Shown here: positions 35,572 to 43,356 of the stretch, one piece after another
Position numbering within the stretch: position 1 is the first letter of the stretch
How the letters are laid out: the number at the start of each line of letters is the position of its first letter
Source of the DNA: an uncultured Draconibacterium sp.
GTDB taxonomy: Bacteria; Bacteroidota; Bacteroidia; Bacteroidales; Prolixibacteraceae
DNA length: 64,000 bases
Reading direction: 5' to 3'
Assembly: GCA_947492175.1 (NCBI GenBank)
Contig: CANLMQ010000002.1
Span: forward strand, 186,001-250,000
Program-made: the position numbers and the translations under genes
Notes under the pieces: model-generated
The model's input: the letters and a program-made list of their open reading frames with translations, nothing else
What the model was told of the DNA's origin: nothing
Databases searched by the model: none

Positions 35572-36719
35572 CTCAACGTGTAGATCCTGAATTAAAAAAG
35601 GAACTCCTGAAATTTGGAGCAAAAAACTGGAACGACTGTTTCCATTGCGGAAATTGTACCGCTACCTGCCAGCTTACCGAACGGGATATCCTTTTTCCCC
35701 GAAAAGCCATCCGGCAAGCACAAATGGGATTGAGGGAAAGTTTGGCGAGCAATGCCGATCCGTGGCTGTGTTACTACTGTGGAGATTGTTCGGAAACCTG
35801 CCCGAGAGATGCAAATCCGGGAGAAATTATGATGACACTGCGCCGCTATCTGACATCAGTTTACGACTGGACCGGCTTTTCCGGTCTGCTTTACAAATCG
35901 GCAAAAGCACACATCGTTGTTATGGGAGTCTTATTTTTGAGTGTTGTAGCAGCTTTCCTGATTTTTGGCGGCCCCATGTTAAGCGAATTAACTCCCGATG
36001 GTGGTGCCCGGCTCAACACTTTTGCTCCGGCAGAAATAATCTCCGGCATCGACCACATTGTTCTGTTAACACTCTCCTTCTTTTTAGTAACCAATATCGT
36101 CAACATGTATTACAAGGTTGTTCTGAAAAATAAATCCGTAAACATTCCCTGGTATTTATATTTCACCGAAATCGGGGGAGCGTTGCTGCATTTCGGTACC
36201 CAACTCCGGTTTTCAAAATGCAATAAAAGCCGGATGTACTGGTTTGGTCACTGGTTTTTAATGATTGGTTATGTAACCATGTTCATTTTTATCATCTTCC
36301 TTTTAAGTTGGTTTCAAACCGAAAACATTCATGCCTGGTACCATCCACAACGTTTGATCGGATATATAATTACGGCTGGTTTTCTTTTCGGGACGATCTT
36401 TTTTATGGTTGGCCGCTTTCGAAAGAAAAAAGAGATTTTTAGGTACTCGCACCACAGCGACTGGATTTTTGTAGTGCTGCTTTTTTTTGTTGCATTTTCA
36501 GGAATCCTGATCCATATTTTCAGGATAAACGGACTACCGTACGCCACTTATTTCACCTATGTCGCCCATCTAGCTTTCGAAGTTCCGATGGTGGTAACTT
36601 TTGTGGCTTTTTCAAAGTGGTCGCACCTGGCCTACCGACCACTGGCTATTTATTTCTCGAACATGAAAAAGAAAGCGCATGAATTGGAATTGAAGTCGAA
36701 ACTCTCGGTCTCGTATTAA
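35568..36719 (+). CDS. QmoC-like HdrC-HdrE fusion, membrane cytochrome b-type subunit
   Basis: Fusion of an HdrC-like ferredoxin domain and a NarI/HdrE-like membrane domain, 383 aa. Two C-x2-C-x2-C-x3-C motifs (C24/27/30/34 and C68/71/74/78) hold [4Fe-4S] clusters. From about residue 110 there are six TM helices with His residues in or beside them (GIDHIVLL, FGHWFLMIGY, GILIHIFRI, YVAHLAFEV, KWSHLAY), candidates for haem b ligands. In sulfate reducers, QmoC links HdrA-like subunits to the menaquinone pool. Here it probably joins the hydrogenase to quinone. A GGAGG sequence precedes the start, rare in this AT-rich genome. Confidence 0.88.
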   Translation: MTQRVDPELKKELLKFGAKNWNDCFHCGNCTATCQLTERDILFPRKAIRQAQMGLRESLASNADPWLCYYCGDCSETCPRDANPGEIMMTLRRYLTSVYDWTGFSGLLYKSAKAHIVVMGVLFLSVVAAFLIFGGPMLSELTPDGGARLNTFAPAEIISGIDHIVLLTLSFFLVTNIVNMYYKVVLKNKSVNIPWYLYFTEIGGALLHFGTQLRFSKCNKSRMYWFGHWFLMIGYVTMFIFIIFLLSWFQTENIHAWYHPQRLIGYIITAGFLFGTIFFMVGRFRKKKEIFRYSHHSDWIFVVLLFFVAFSGILIHIFRINGLPYATYFTYVAHLAFEVPMVVTFVAFSKWSHLAYRPLAIYFSNMKKKAHELELKSKLSVSY

Positions 36720-36731
36720 AACGATTTAAAA

Positions 36732-38471
36732 ATGGAAGAAATAAAAATAGGAGTATATGTCTGCTGGTGCGGCACCAACATTGCAAAAATGGTTGATGTC
36801 GATCAGGTGGTTGAGCAGATACAGTTTCTACCCGATGTTTTAGTAGCACGCAACTACAAATACATGTGTTCCGACCCCGGACAAAATATGATTATTCGCG
36901 ATATCAAACAACATCATTTAAACCGGGTAGTTGTTGCCGCCTGTTCACCGCACATTCACGAACTTACTTTCAGAAAAGCGTTGGCAAAAGCCGGGCTCAA
37001 TCCCATGATGTTTCAAATGGCAAACATTCGCGAGCAGGTTGCCTGGGTTCATACCGATCGTGAAAAAGCCACAAAAAAAGCTGTTTCGCTGGTGCGTGCG
37101 GCTATTAACCGCGTAAAATGGCACGAGTCGCTCGAAAGAAGAACCATAGAAGTAAATCCAGCCACACTTGTTATTGGAGGTGGAGTTGCAGGAATGTCAG
37201 CAGCACTTGAAATCGCCAATGCCGGCAAACAGGTTTATCTTGTCGAAAAATCAGATAAACTAGGCGGATATGCGGCCCGGCTGGATCTGACCTTCCCTTA
37301 TTTTTACAGTGCCCGGCAACTTATAAAACCGATGATCCAACACGTTGAAAATCATAAAAACATTACGGTTTTTATGTCAAATGAAGTTGACGAGATTTTT
37401 GGGTATGTGGGAAATTTCAGATCAAAGTTAACTCCTGTTGCAGGGGAAGAAATAAGGCTCAATTACGGGAATATTATTGTTGCCACCGGATTACAAACTT
37501 TCGATCCTTCCGAAATTGCAAACTACAACTACGGGAAACTGGATAACGTTGTAACCTCGCTTGAATTTGAAAAAATGCTTTGCAAGGGAAAGATAGAAAC
37601 AAGGGAGGGGAAAGTTCCGGAAAATATTGCAGTTATTCACTGTGTGGGCAGCCGCAATGCCAACTTCCACGAATATTGCTCGTGTACCTGTTGTATGACC
37701 GCATTAAAATTTGAGAACCAAATCCGGTCGGCATTGCCCGAAACAAACATTTTTGATTTATATGCCGACATGCGGTCGTTTGGAAAAGGCTGCGAAGAAC
37801 TGTATACAAAAACATCCCGTAAAGATGTAATGTTCCTGCGGTTTGACCCCAAGAATGGCTTACCCGAAATTCGTTCAACAAATGGGCAAAATCAGGCTTC
37901 CATGCTCATTGAATTTGAAGAACAATTTTCAAAAGAACAAGTTGAGGTACCGGCCAATCTGATTATTTTAATGGTTGCTGTAGAAGCCCATCCCGATGCA
38001 AAAAAAATTGCACACGCTGCCGGGATAAGCATGTGTGGGAACGATTTCTACATCGAAAAACATCCGAAACTCGATCCTGTTGCTACCACAACCGATGGAG
38101 TCTATATAGTTGGCTCATGCCAGGCTCCCAAAAACATCCCCGATTCCATCGCCCAGGCAAAAGCTGCAGCTGCTCGTATTCTGGCTACCATTCATGTGGG
38201 AACTGTTGACGTAGATGTAATTACAGCCACCGTTAACGAGGCTATTTGCTGTGGCTGTCAAACCTGCGTAAGCGTTTGCCCTTATAAAGCTATATCGTTT
38301 AACAAAGAAAAAGGCGTATCCGAAGTAAATGAGATACTTTGCAAAGGATGCGGAACCTGCGGATCTACCTGCCCAACCGGAGCCATCCGATCAAGGCATT
38401 ATACCGATCAGCAAATCCTGTCGCAAATCAGGGGTTTGTTGTCTCAACCTGATGAACTGGATAAATTTTAA
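36732..38471 (+). CDS. hdrA: HdrA-like iron-sulfur flavoprotein (second copy) with C-terminal 2[4Fe-4S] ferredoxin
   Basis: Second HdrA-type subunit, 579 aa. It keeps the N-terminal HdrA cluster Cys set (C11 and C13 in VCWCG, C46 in YMCSDPG, C71 in AACSPH), which the first copy lost. FAD-binding GGGVAG starts at 149. The place of the central C-x2-C reads FPYFYSARQLIKPM, with no Cys. The C-terminus (about 500-565) has two full ferredoxin motifs, CCGCQTCVSVCP and CKGCGTCGSTCP. It resembles QmoB, and fits a partner of MvhD, encoded 3 bases downstream. Likely passes electrons between MvhD and the first HdrA copy. Confidence 0.88.
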   Translation: MEEIKIGVYVCWCGTNIAKMVDVDQVVEQIQFLPDVLVARNYKYMCSDPGQNMIIRDIKQHHLNRVVVAACSPHIHELTFRKALAKAGLNPMMFQMANIREQVAWVHTDREKATKKAVSLVRAAINRVKWHESLERRTIEVNPATLVIGGGVAGMSAALEIANAGKQVYLVEKSDKLGGYAARLDLTFPYFYSARQLIKPMIQHVENHKNITVFMSNEVDEIFGYVGNFRSKLTPVAGEEIRLNYGNIIVATGLQTFDPSEIANYNYGKLDNVVTSLEFEKMLCKGKIETREGKVPENIAVIHCVGSRNANFHEYCSCTCCMTALKFENQIRSALPETNIFDLYADMRSFGKGCEELYTKTSRKDVMFLRFDPKNGLPEIRSTNGQNQASMLIEFEEQFSKEQVEVPANLIILMVAVEAHPDAKKIAHAAGISMCGNDFYIEKHPKLDPVATTTDGVYIVGSCQAPKNIPDSIAQAKAAAARILATIHVGTVDVDVITATVNEAICCGCQTCVSVCPYKAISFNKEKGVSEVNEILCKGCGTCGSTCPTGAIRSRHYTDQQILSQIRGLLSQPDELDKF

Positions 38472-38474
38472 ATT

Positions 38475-38900
38475 ATGGAATTCGAACCAACAATCGTTTC
38501 GTTTTTATGCAACTGGTGCTCATACACCGGTGCCGACCTTGCCGGAACATCACGCATGAAATATTCTCCAAACGTCCGAATTATCCGGGTAATGTGTTCA
38601 GGAAGAATAGATCCGACTTTTGTACTGGAAGCATTTAAAGATGGTGCCGACGGCGTTTTGCTTTGCGGTTGCCATCCCGGCGACTGTCACTATCAATCAG
38701 GAAATTACAAGTGCCTGAGAAGATTTAATATGCTGCAAAAGTACTTTGTTCAACTGGGCATTAAACCGGAAAGAATCAGGCTGGACTGGATTAGTGCCAG
38801 CGAAGGGAAACAATTTGCTGAACTGGCCGACTCGTTTACAGAAACCATCCGAAAATTGGGCCCGTGCAGAATTAAAGAGGTGATTGAAACTTATTCGTAG
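38475..38900 (+). CDS. mvhD: MvhD-type hydrogenase iron-sulfur subunit
   Basis: Small [2Fe-2S] protein that connects the hydrogenase to HdrA in Mvh-Hdr complexes, 141 aa, typical length. Cluster residues are C12-x2-C15 (FLCNWCSYTGAD), C41 (RVMCSGR), C64-x-C66 (LLCGCHPGDCHY) and C71. GADLAGTSRM is a family signature. It starts 3 bases after the second HdrA copy and is separated from the small-subunit gene by a spacer with a strong hairpin. Confidence 0.93.
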   Translation: MEFEPTIVSFLCNWCSYTGADLAGTSRMKYSPNVRIIRVMCSGRIDPTFVLEAFKDGADGVLLCGCHPGDCHYQSGNYKCLRRFNMLQKYFVQLGIKPERIRLDWISASEGKQFAELADSFTETIRKLGPCRIKEVIETYS

Positions 38901-38949
38901 ACGTTTTAATGAATTGAAATATAAGTTGAATTGTAGATAAAATACGAAA

Positions 38950-38990
38950 TACCCACCCTGATTGCATCGAAGATGCAATCAGGGTGGGTA
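38950..38990. other. Perfect 19-bp stem hairpin between mvhD and the hydrogenase small subunit
   Basis: Left arm 38950-38968 and right arm 38972-38990 are exact reverse complements (core ACCCACCCTGATTGCATC / GATGCAATCAGGGTGGGT) around a GAA loop. No T tract follows, so it is more likely an mRNA processing or stability element, or a partial terminator, than a classical terminator. Confidence 0.8.
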
Positions 38991-39055
38991 AGCAGAAAGA
39001 ACTCTCGAGGAATAAATGAAACTATTCTATAAACAAAACATCAAACAAGAGAATT

Positions 39056-40057
39056 ATGGCTGAAAAAGAGAACAAACCAAAATTAAAGCTGGCAGTTTAC
39101 TGGGGAGCTGCCTGTGGAGGATGTTGCGTTTCGGTACTCGATGTGCACGAAAAACTATTCGATGTTGTTGCCAATGCCAATCTCGTTTTCTGGCCAATTG
39201 CGCTTGATATAAAATACAGCGATGTTGAAGCCATGCCCGATGAGCATATTGATGTGACTTTATTTAACGGAGCCATTCGAAACAGCGAAAACGAACACAT
39301 GGCCAGGCTTCTTCGGCAAAAATCGAAAATACTGGTCGCATATGGTTCATGTGCTCACCTTGGCGGAATTCCCGGACTGGCCAATTTGTCTACAAAAAAA
39401 GAAATTTTTGAACGTGTTTACAGCACATCTGAGTCAACCAGCAATTCCAATAACACAAGGCCACTTGAAAAGCATAAAGTAAAGGAAGGCACACTGACTT
39501 TACCCGAATTCTACAACGATGTAAAAACGCTCGCCCAAACGGTTGATGTAGATTACTTCCTTCCCGGCTGCCCGCCACAAACGGAACGTTTATTAGAAGT
39601 ATTTATGGCAATTATAAACGGTGATGAACTTCCACCAAAAGGTTCTGTAGTTGGAGCTACCGACAAGTCGCAGTGTGACGAGTGCCCCCGAAAAAAATCG
39701 GATAATAAAAAAATAAAGGAATTCCATCGTCCCTGGGAGATTGAAGACGATGGCGAAACCTGTTTTCTTGAACAGGGCGTACTGTGTATGGGCCCGGCAA
39801 CACGCTCTGGATGCGGACACCGCTGTATTGAAGTAAATGCGCCCTGCCGCGGATGTTACGGACCGGCTCCCGATGTAATCGATCCTGGCGCAAAAATGAT
39901 GTCGTCGGTTGCCACAATGATCGATGGCGATACTCCGGAAACAATCGAAAAAATTCTGGAGAATGTTATCGACCCGGCAGGATATTTCTACCGTTTTAGT
40001 ATGCCGGCATCTATTCTTAGACGGAAAATACCTGAAAACTTGCAGTCAAAACTATAA
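39056..40057 (+). CDS. mvhG: [NiFe] hydrogenase small subunit, group 3c-like (MvhG type)
   Basis: Electron-transfer subunit of a cytoplasmic [NiFe] hydrogenase, 333 aa. The N-terminus lacks a twin-arginine signal, so the enzyme is cytoplasmic. YWGAACGGCC (C20, C23) and further Cys in AYGSCAHLGG and FLPGCPPQ give the proximal cluster. Later Cys groups (SQCDECPRKK, EQGVLCMGPATRSGCGHRC, APCRGCYGPAPD) hold the medial and distal clusters. The presence of mvhD and hdrA neighbours places it with the methyl-viologen-reducing/Hdr-linked branch. Typical MvhG is about 300 aa; the extra length includes a Ser/Asn-rich insert at about 125-145. Confidence 0.92.
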   Translation: MAEKENKPKLKLAVYWGAACGGCCVSVLDVHEKLFDVVANANLVFWPIALDIKYSDVEAMPDEHIDVTLFNGAIRNSENEHMARLLRQKSKILVAYGSCAHLGGIPGLANLSTKKEIFERVYSTSESTSNSNNTRPLEKHKVKEGTLTLPEFYNDVKTLAQTVDVDYFLPGCPPQTERLLEVFMAIINGDELPPKGSVVGATDKSQCDECPRKKSDNKKIKEFHRPWEIEDDGETCFLEQGVLCMGPATRSGCGHRCIEVNAPCRGCYGPAPDVIDPGAKMMSSVATMIDGDTPETIEKILENVIDPAGYFYRFSMPASILRRKIPENLQSKL

Positions 40058-40066
40058 AAGTTAGAA

Positions 40067-41530
40067 ATGAAACAAATTACAATAGATCCGATAACCCGCC
40101 TCGAAGGTCACGGCAAAATTGAGATTTTTCTGAATGATGACGGCGACGTAGACAACGTTTATTTCCAGGTACCGGAATTGCGTGGCTTTGAGAAATTTTG
40201 TGAGGGACGCCCCGTGGAAGAACTTTCGCAAATAGTTACCAAAATATGCGGAGTTTGCCCAGGTTGCCATCACATGGCTTCGGGCAAAGCCATTGATGCC
40301 GTTTTTGGTGTTGAACCACCTCCAACAGCTAAAAAATTGCGCGAGTTGTTTTATATGGCTCACTTTATTCACAGCCACATTGCACATTTCTATGCGCTGG
40401 CTGCCCCCGATTTTGTGGTTGGTCCCACCGCTGCCAAAACTCAACGAAATATTCTGGGGGTAATCAACAAAGTTGGAGTAAAAACCGGCACTGAAGTAAT
40501 CCGGCAACGTCGGTTGGCTCAGGAAATTCAGGCAATGCTGGGAGGACACCAAACGCATATTGTTATGAATATGCCCGGAGGCGTGCGTAAAGGAATTACA
40601 GAAGAACAACGCGACGATATTGAAAAACGGGCTTTGGGATTTATTGAATTCGGACAATTTTCGCTTCGGCTTTTTGAAGACGTTGTACTTGAAAATAAAG
40701 AATATACCGATATTATTCTGAATGGCCCCTACTCATTAAACCTTTATTCCATGGGATTGGTCGATAAAAATAACCGCGTAAATTTTTACGACGGCAAGGT
40801 ACGTGTTGTTGATACCGAAGGTAATGAACACTGTAAATACAAACCCGAAGATTACCGTGAATTTATCGAAGAACGGGTAGAACCCTGGAGCTACCTGAAA
40901 TTTCCCTACTTAAAAAAAATTGGATGGAAAGGATTTGTTGAAGGCATCGATTCGGGCGTTTACCATGCCACACCACTCTCGCGCTTAAATGCTGCCGAAG
41001 GCATGGCTACACCGCTGGCTCAACAGGAATACGAGAAAATGTACGGTGTGCTGGGAGGGAAACCGGTTCATGCAACCCTGGCCATGCACTGGGCCCGGTT
41101 GATTGAACTACTGTATTCAGCCGAAAGAATGTACGAATTAATTACCGATAAAAACATTACCGGAACAGAACTTAGGACCCGCATTACAAAAACACCAAAA
41201 GAAGGGATTGGAATAGTAGAAGCACAGCGCGGAACTCTAACCCACCATTATTTTACCAACGAAAAAGGAATTGTTACCAAAGCAAATATTATTGTAGGTA
41301 CAACCAACAACAACGCTGCCATTTGCATGTCGCTGAAAAAAGCAGCGCAGGGATTAATAAAAAAAGGCGTTGTTGTTACCGATGGCATCCTGAACATGAT
41401 CGAAATGGCATTCCGAGCGTATGATCCGTGCTTCTCGTGTGCAACCCACAGCCTACCCGGAGAAATGCCTATGATAGTTAATATTCGCGAAAAAGATGGA
41501 ACTTTAATCCGTTCACTACAACGAAAATAG
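40067..41530 (+). CDS. mvhA: [NiFe] hydrogenase large subunit, group 3c-like (MvhA type)
   Basis: Catalytic subunit with the Ni-Fe centre, 487 aa. N-terminal RLEGHGKIEIFL and L1 motif KICGVCPGCHHMA (C61, C64), C-terminal L2 motif DPCFSCATH (C455, C458, H461). After H461 a 26-residue tail (SLPGEMP...) remains, to be removed by the protease encoded next. This tail shows that the encoded protein is a precursor. Together with MvhG it oxidises H2 or reduces protons in the cytoplasm. It starts 9 bases after mvhG. Confidence 0.96.
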   Translation: MKQITIDPITRLEGHGKIEIFLNDDGDVDNVYFQVPELRGFEKFCEGRPVEELSQIVTKICGVCPGCHHMASGKAIDAVFGVEPPPTAKKLRELFYMAHFIHSHIAHFYALAAPDFVVGPTAAKTQRNILGVINKVGVKTGTEVIRQRRLAQEIQAMLGGHQTHIVMNMPGGVRKGITEEQRDDIEKRALGFIEFGQFSLRLFEDVVLENKEYTDIILNGPYSLNLYSMGLVDKNNRVNFYDGKVRVVDTEGNEHCKYKPEDYREFIEERVEPWSYLKFPYLKKIGWKGFVEGIDSGVYHATPLSRLNAAEGMATPLAQQEYEKMYGVLGGKPVHATLAMHWARLIELLYSAERMYELITDKNITGTELRTRITKTPKEGIGIVEAQRGTLTHHYFTNEKGIVTKANIIVGTTNNNAAICMSLKKAAQGLIKKGVVVTDGILNMIEMAFRAYDPCFSCATHSLPGEMPMIVNIREKDGTLIRSLQRK

Positions 41531-41552
41531 AACTTCTCCCGTAAACTAAAAT

Positions 41553-42077
41553 ATGGCAAAAAACGATAAAAATATTCTGGTTCTTGGAGTTGGCAATGAC
41601 ATTTTAACCGACGATGGCGTTGGTCCGAAGCTTTGCGATTTTCTGAAAGAAAAATACCGGGATATGCCCATTGATTTTGAAAAAATAAACCTTGGAGGAA
41701 TGGAAATACTGGAGTTTATTCAAGGCTACCAAACCGTTATTTTTATCGATGCCATTAAAACGACTAACGGAAAGATTGGTGAAGTGCATGTATTTACACC
41801 CGACGATTTTAAAGAAACCCTGCACCTATCCAATTTACACGATACTAATTTCATTACTGCACTTGAACTGGGTAAATCACTTGCTTTTAAAATTCCGGAA
41901 AAGATATACATCCTTACCGTTGAAATTAAAGAAGATATGGTTTTCTCAGAATATTTTACGGAGGAATTGGCGATAAAGTACAACGATATCAAAGAAAGCA
42001 TCGTGTCCTTTTTCAACCAACTCATTCCGGAGATTCTTCATCCTAAAAACAAAAATAAAAATGAGCATATTCAATAA
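41553..42077 (+). CDS. Hydrogenase maturation endopeptidase (HyaD/HycI family)
   Basis: Nickel-dependent protease that trims the C-terminal tail of the large subunit once nickel is inserted, 174 aa. VLGVGNDILTDDGVGP carries the conserved first Asp/Glu region; INLGGMEILEFIQGYQTVIFIDAIKT has the second acidic ligand, and LHDTNFITALELG the conserved His. Linked directly to mvhA and overlapping the next gene by 17 bases. Confidence 0.93.
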   Translation: MAKNDKNILVLGVGNDILTDDGVGPKLCDFLKEKYRDMPIDFEKINLGGMEILEFIQGYQTVIFIDAIKTTNGKIGEVHVFTPDDFKETLHLSNLHDTNFITALELGKSLAFKIPEKIYILTVEIKEDMVFSEYFTEELAIKYNDIKESIVSFFNQLIPEILHPKNKNKNEHIQ

Positions 42078-42534
42078 AAAAGGCATGCTGGTTTTTCCCA
42101 ATCCTAAAAAATTCATTCCAATTTGTGATGAAGAAAAATTACTCGTTTTTACAGCGTGCTATTGCCCAAACGGTCATAATCTTATTTCAAAATATGCCTG
42201 GTTTAATGAGTTCTACGGGATTCTACTTAATATTTCGAAAGGTGATAAGACCGGAAATATAGCTCTAAGCCCGGTATACGGTTGTAAAACCTGGGTTTCA
42301 TCGGGGATAGAATTGCACAAAGGAGATAAATACGAACTAAGTTGCCCGAAGTGTAAAGCCGTTTTACCAATTTTCTCAAAATGTCATTGCGGAGGAGATA
42401 TATTTACATTGTTCCTGGATAAAGAGGTAAAGTTTGACTCGTTTATTGGAGCCTGTAACCGGATTGGCTGTACAAATTCATATATCCAGATTGGAAAAGA
42501 GCTGATAACAACTGCACGACTGGAGGCAATGTAA
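42061..42534 (+). CDS. Unknown Cys-rich protein of the hydrogenase operon
   Basis: I do not recognise a family. It is 157 aa and soluble, with four Cys groups: CYCPNGH (about 33-39), CPKC (about 95-98), CHCGG (about 109-113) and CNRIGC (about 132-137). These look like a zinc-ribbon or rubredoxin-like metal site. The start overlaps the protease gene by 17 bases, so the two are translationally coupled, and it is the last gene of the cluster before a 97-base gap. A role in hydrogenase assembly or electron transfer is an inference from position only. Confidence 0.85.
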   Translation: MSIFNKKGMLVFPNPKKFIPICDEEKLLVFTACYCPNGHNLISKYAWFNEFYGILLNISKGDKTGNIALSPVYGCKTWVSSGIELHKGDKYELSCPKCKAVLPIFSKCHCGGDIFTLFLDKEVKFDSFIGACNRIGCTNSYIQIGKELITTARLEAM

Positions 42535-42631
42535 AATGAAACAAATGAACGATAAATTTAAAATAGCAATACTCTTACTTGATTAAATAATATTCATTCT
42601 TCAAAGTCTATTAACCAAAAATTGAAAAGTC

Positions 42632-43066
42632 ATGAAAATCGATGAATTTATTCATTTTGCCAAAGATAATCCGGTATGCTTTTTAGCTACAAACGATGGA
42701 GACCAACCACACGTTCGGGCTATTCTGCTGTTTTTTGCGGATAAAACGGGTTTCTATTTCGGCACTTTAACACCAAAGGAAATGTGTAAGCAACTGCACA
42801 AAAACCCAAAGGTTGAACTTTGTTTCTACAACAATCCACGCGATTTTGCGCAGGCCAGACAAATGCGCTTAACCGGCAAAGTTGAGTTTGTAAACGACCC
42901 GGAAATAATACACAATCTACACGAGGAGAGACTGTTCCTTGACGATATTGCCGGGCAAAACCTTGAACAGTACAGTGAAGTATTTAAAGTAACTGCCGGC
43001 GACATCCATTTCTGGTCGATTTCTGACGTGATGAATGAATCCCATTTAGAACACCTGGTATTTTAA
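42632..43066 (+). CDS. Pyridoxamine 5'-phosphate oxidase-like FMN-binding protein
   Basis: Split-barrel flavoprotein of 144 aa. CFLATNDGDQPHVRAILLFF, FYFGTLTPKEMCKQL and VELCFYNN are typical of the general-stress/PPOX-like FMN- or F420-binding family. It could be a small flavin reductase or oxygen-detoxifying protein; the substrate is not readable. It lies 97 bases after the hydrogenase cluster on the same strand with no clear terminator between, so co-expression is possible. Confidence 0.85.
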   Translation: MKIDEFIHFAKDNPVCFLATNDGDQPHVRAILLFFADKTGFYFGTLTPKEMCKQLHKNPKVELCFYNNPRDFAQARQMRLTGKVEFVNDPEIIHNLHEERLFLDDIAGQNLEQYSEVFKVTAGDIHFWSISDVMNESHLEHLVF

Positions 43067-43090
43067 AAACAACATTTACGGATTGGCAAT

Positions 43091-43198
43091 ATGAGCCAGA
43101 GCTTGGAAAAATCAAACTTCAAATTCATGCTAAAAGCAGTATTTGCCATCATTCATCATTACGAAAACAAGAAAACTCACCGAGCCCCCAAACTCTAA
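43091..43198 (+). CDS. Possible 35-aa small protein
   Basis: An ATG 25 bases after the PPOX gene opens a 35-codon frame, MSQSLEKSNFKFMLKAVFA... ending THRAPKL. It has a short hydrophobic stretch (MLKAVFAII) flanked by basic residues, so an amphipathic or membrane-touching peptide is possible. I do not recognise it and there is no strong ribosome site. It may be chance. Confidence 0.25.
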   Translation: MSQSLEKSNFKFMLKAVFAIIHHYENKKTHRAPKL

Positions 43199-43356
43199 TT
43201 TTTTAAGACAACTCAACAACAACAAAACACATTTATATTTAATCCGGGGAAACGATCTAATTTTTCTTATTTACAGCACTCATCACAAAGTTTCAATGCC
43301 TAACCCGGGTTAAACCCTACCTGTTGATTTATCGTATACCGAGAAAAAACAGCCCG

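Noticed and set aside
40061..40657. A 198-codon minus-strand frame inside the large-subunit gene
   Set aside because: It is antisense to a highly conserved hydrogenase gene and its translation has no domain features.
33754..42534. Dissimilatory sulfate or sulfite reduction locus (Qmo context)
   Set aside because: No AprAB, Sat or Dsr genes are in the window; the QmoC-like subunit is next to a hydrogenase instead.
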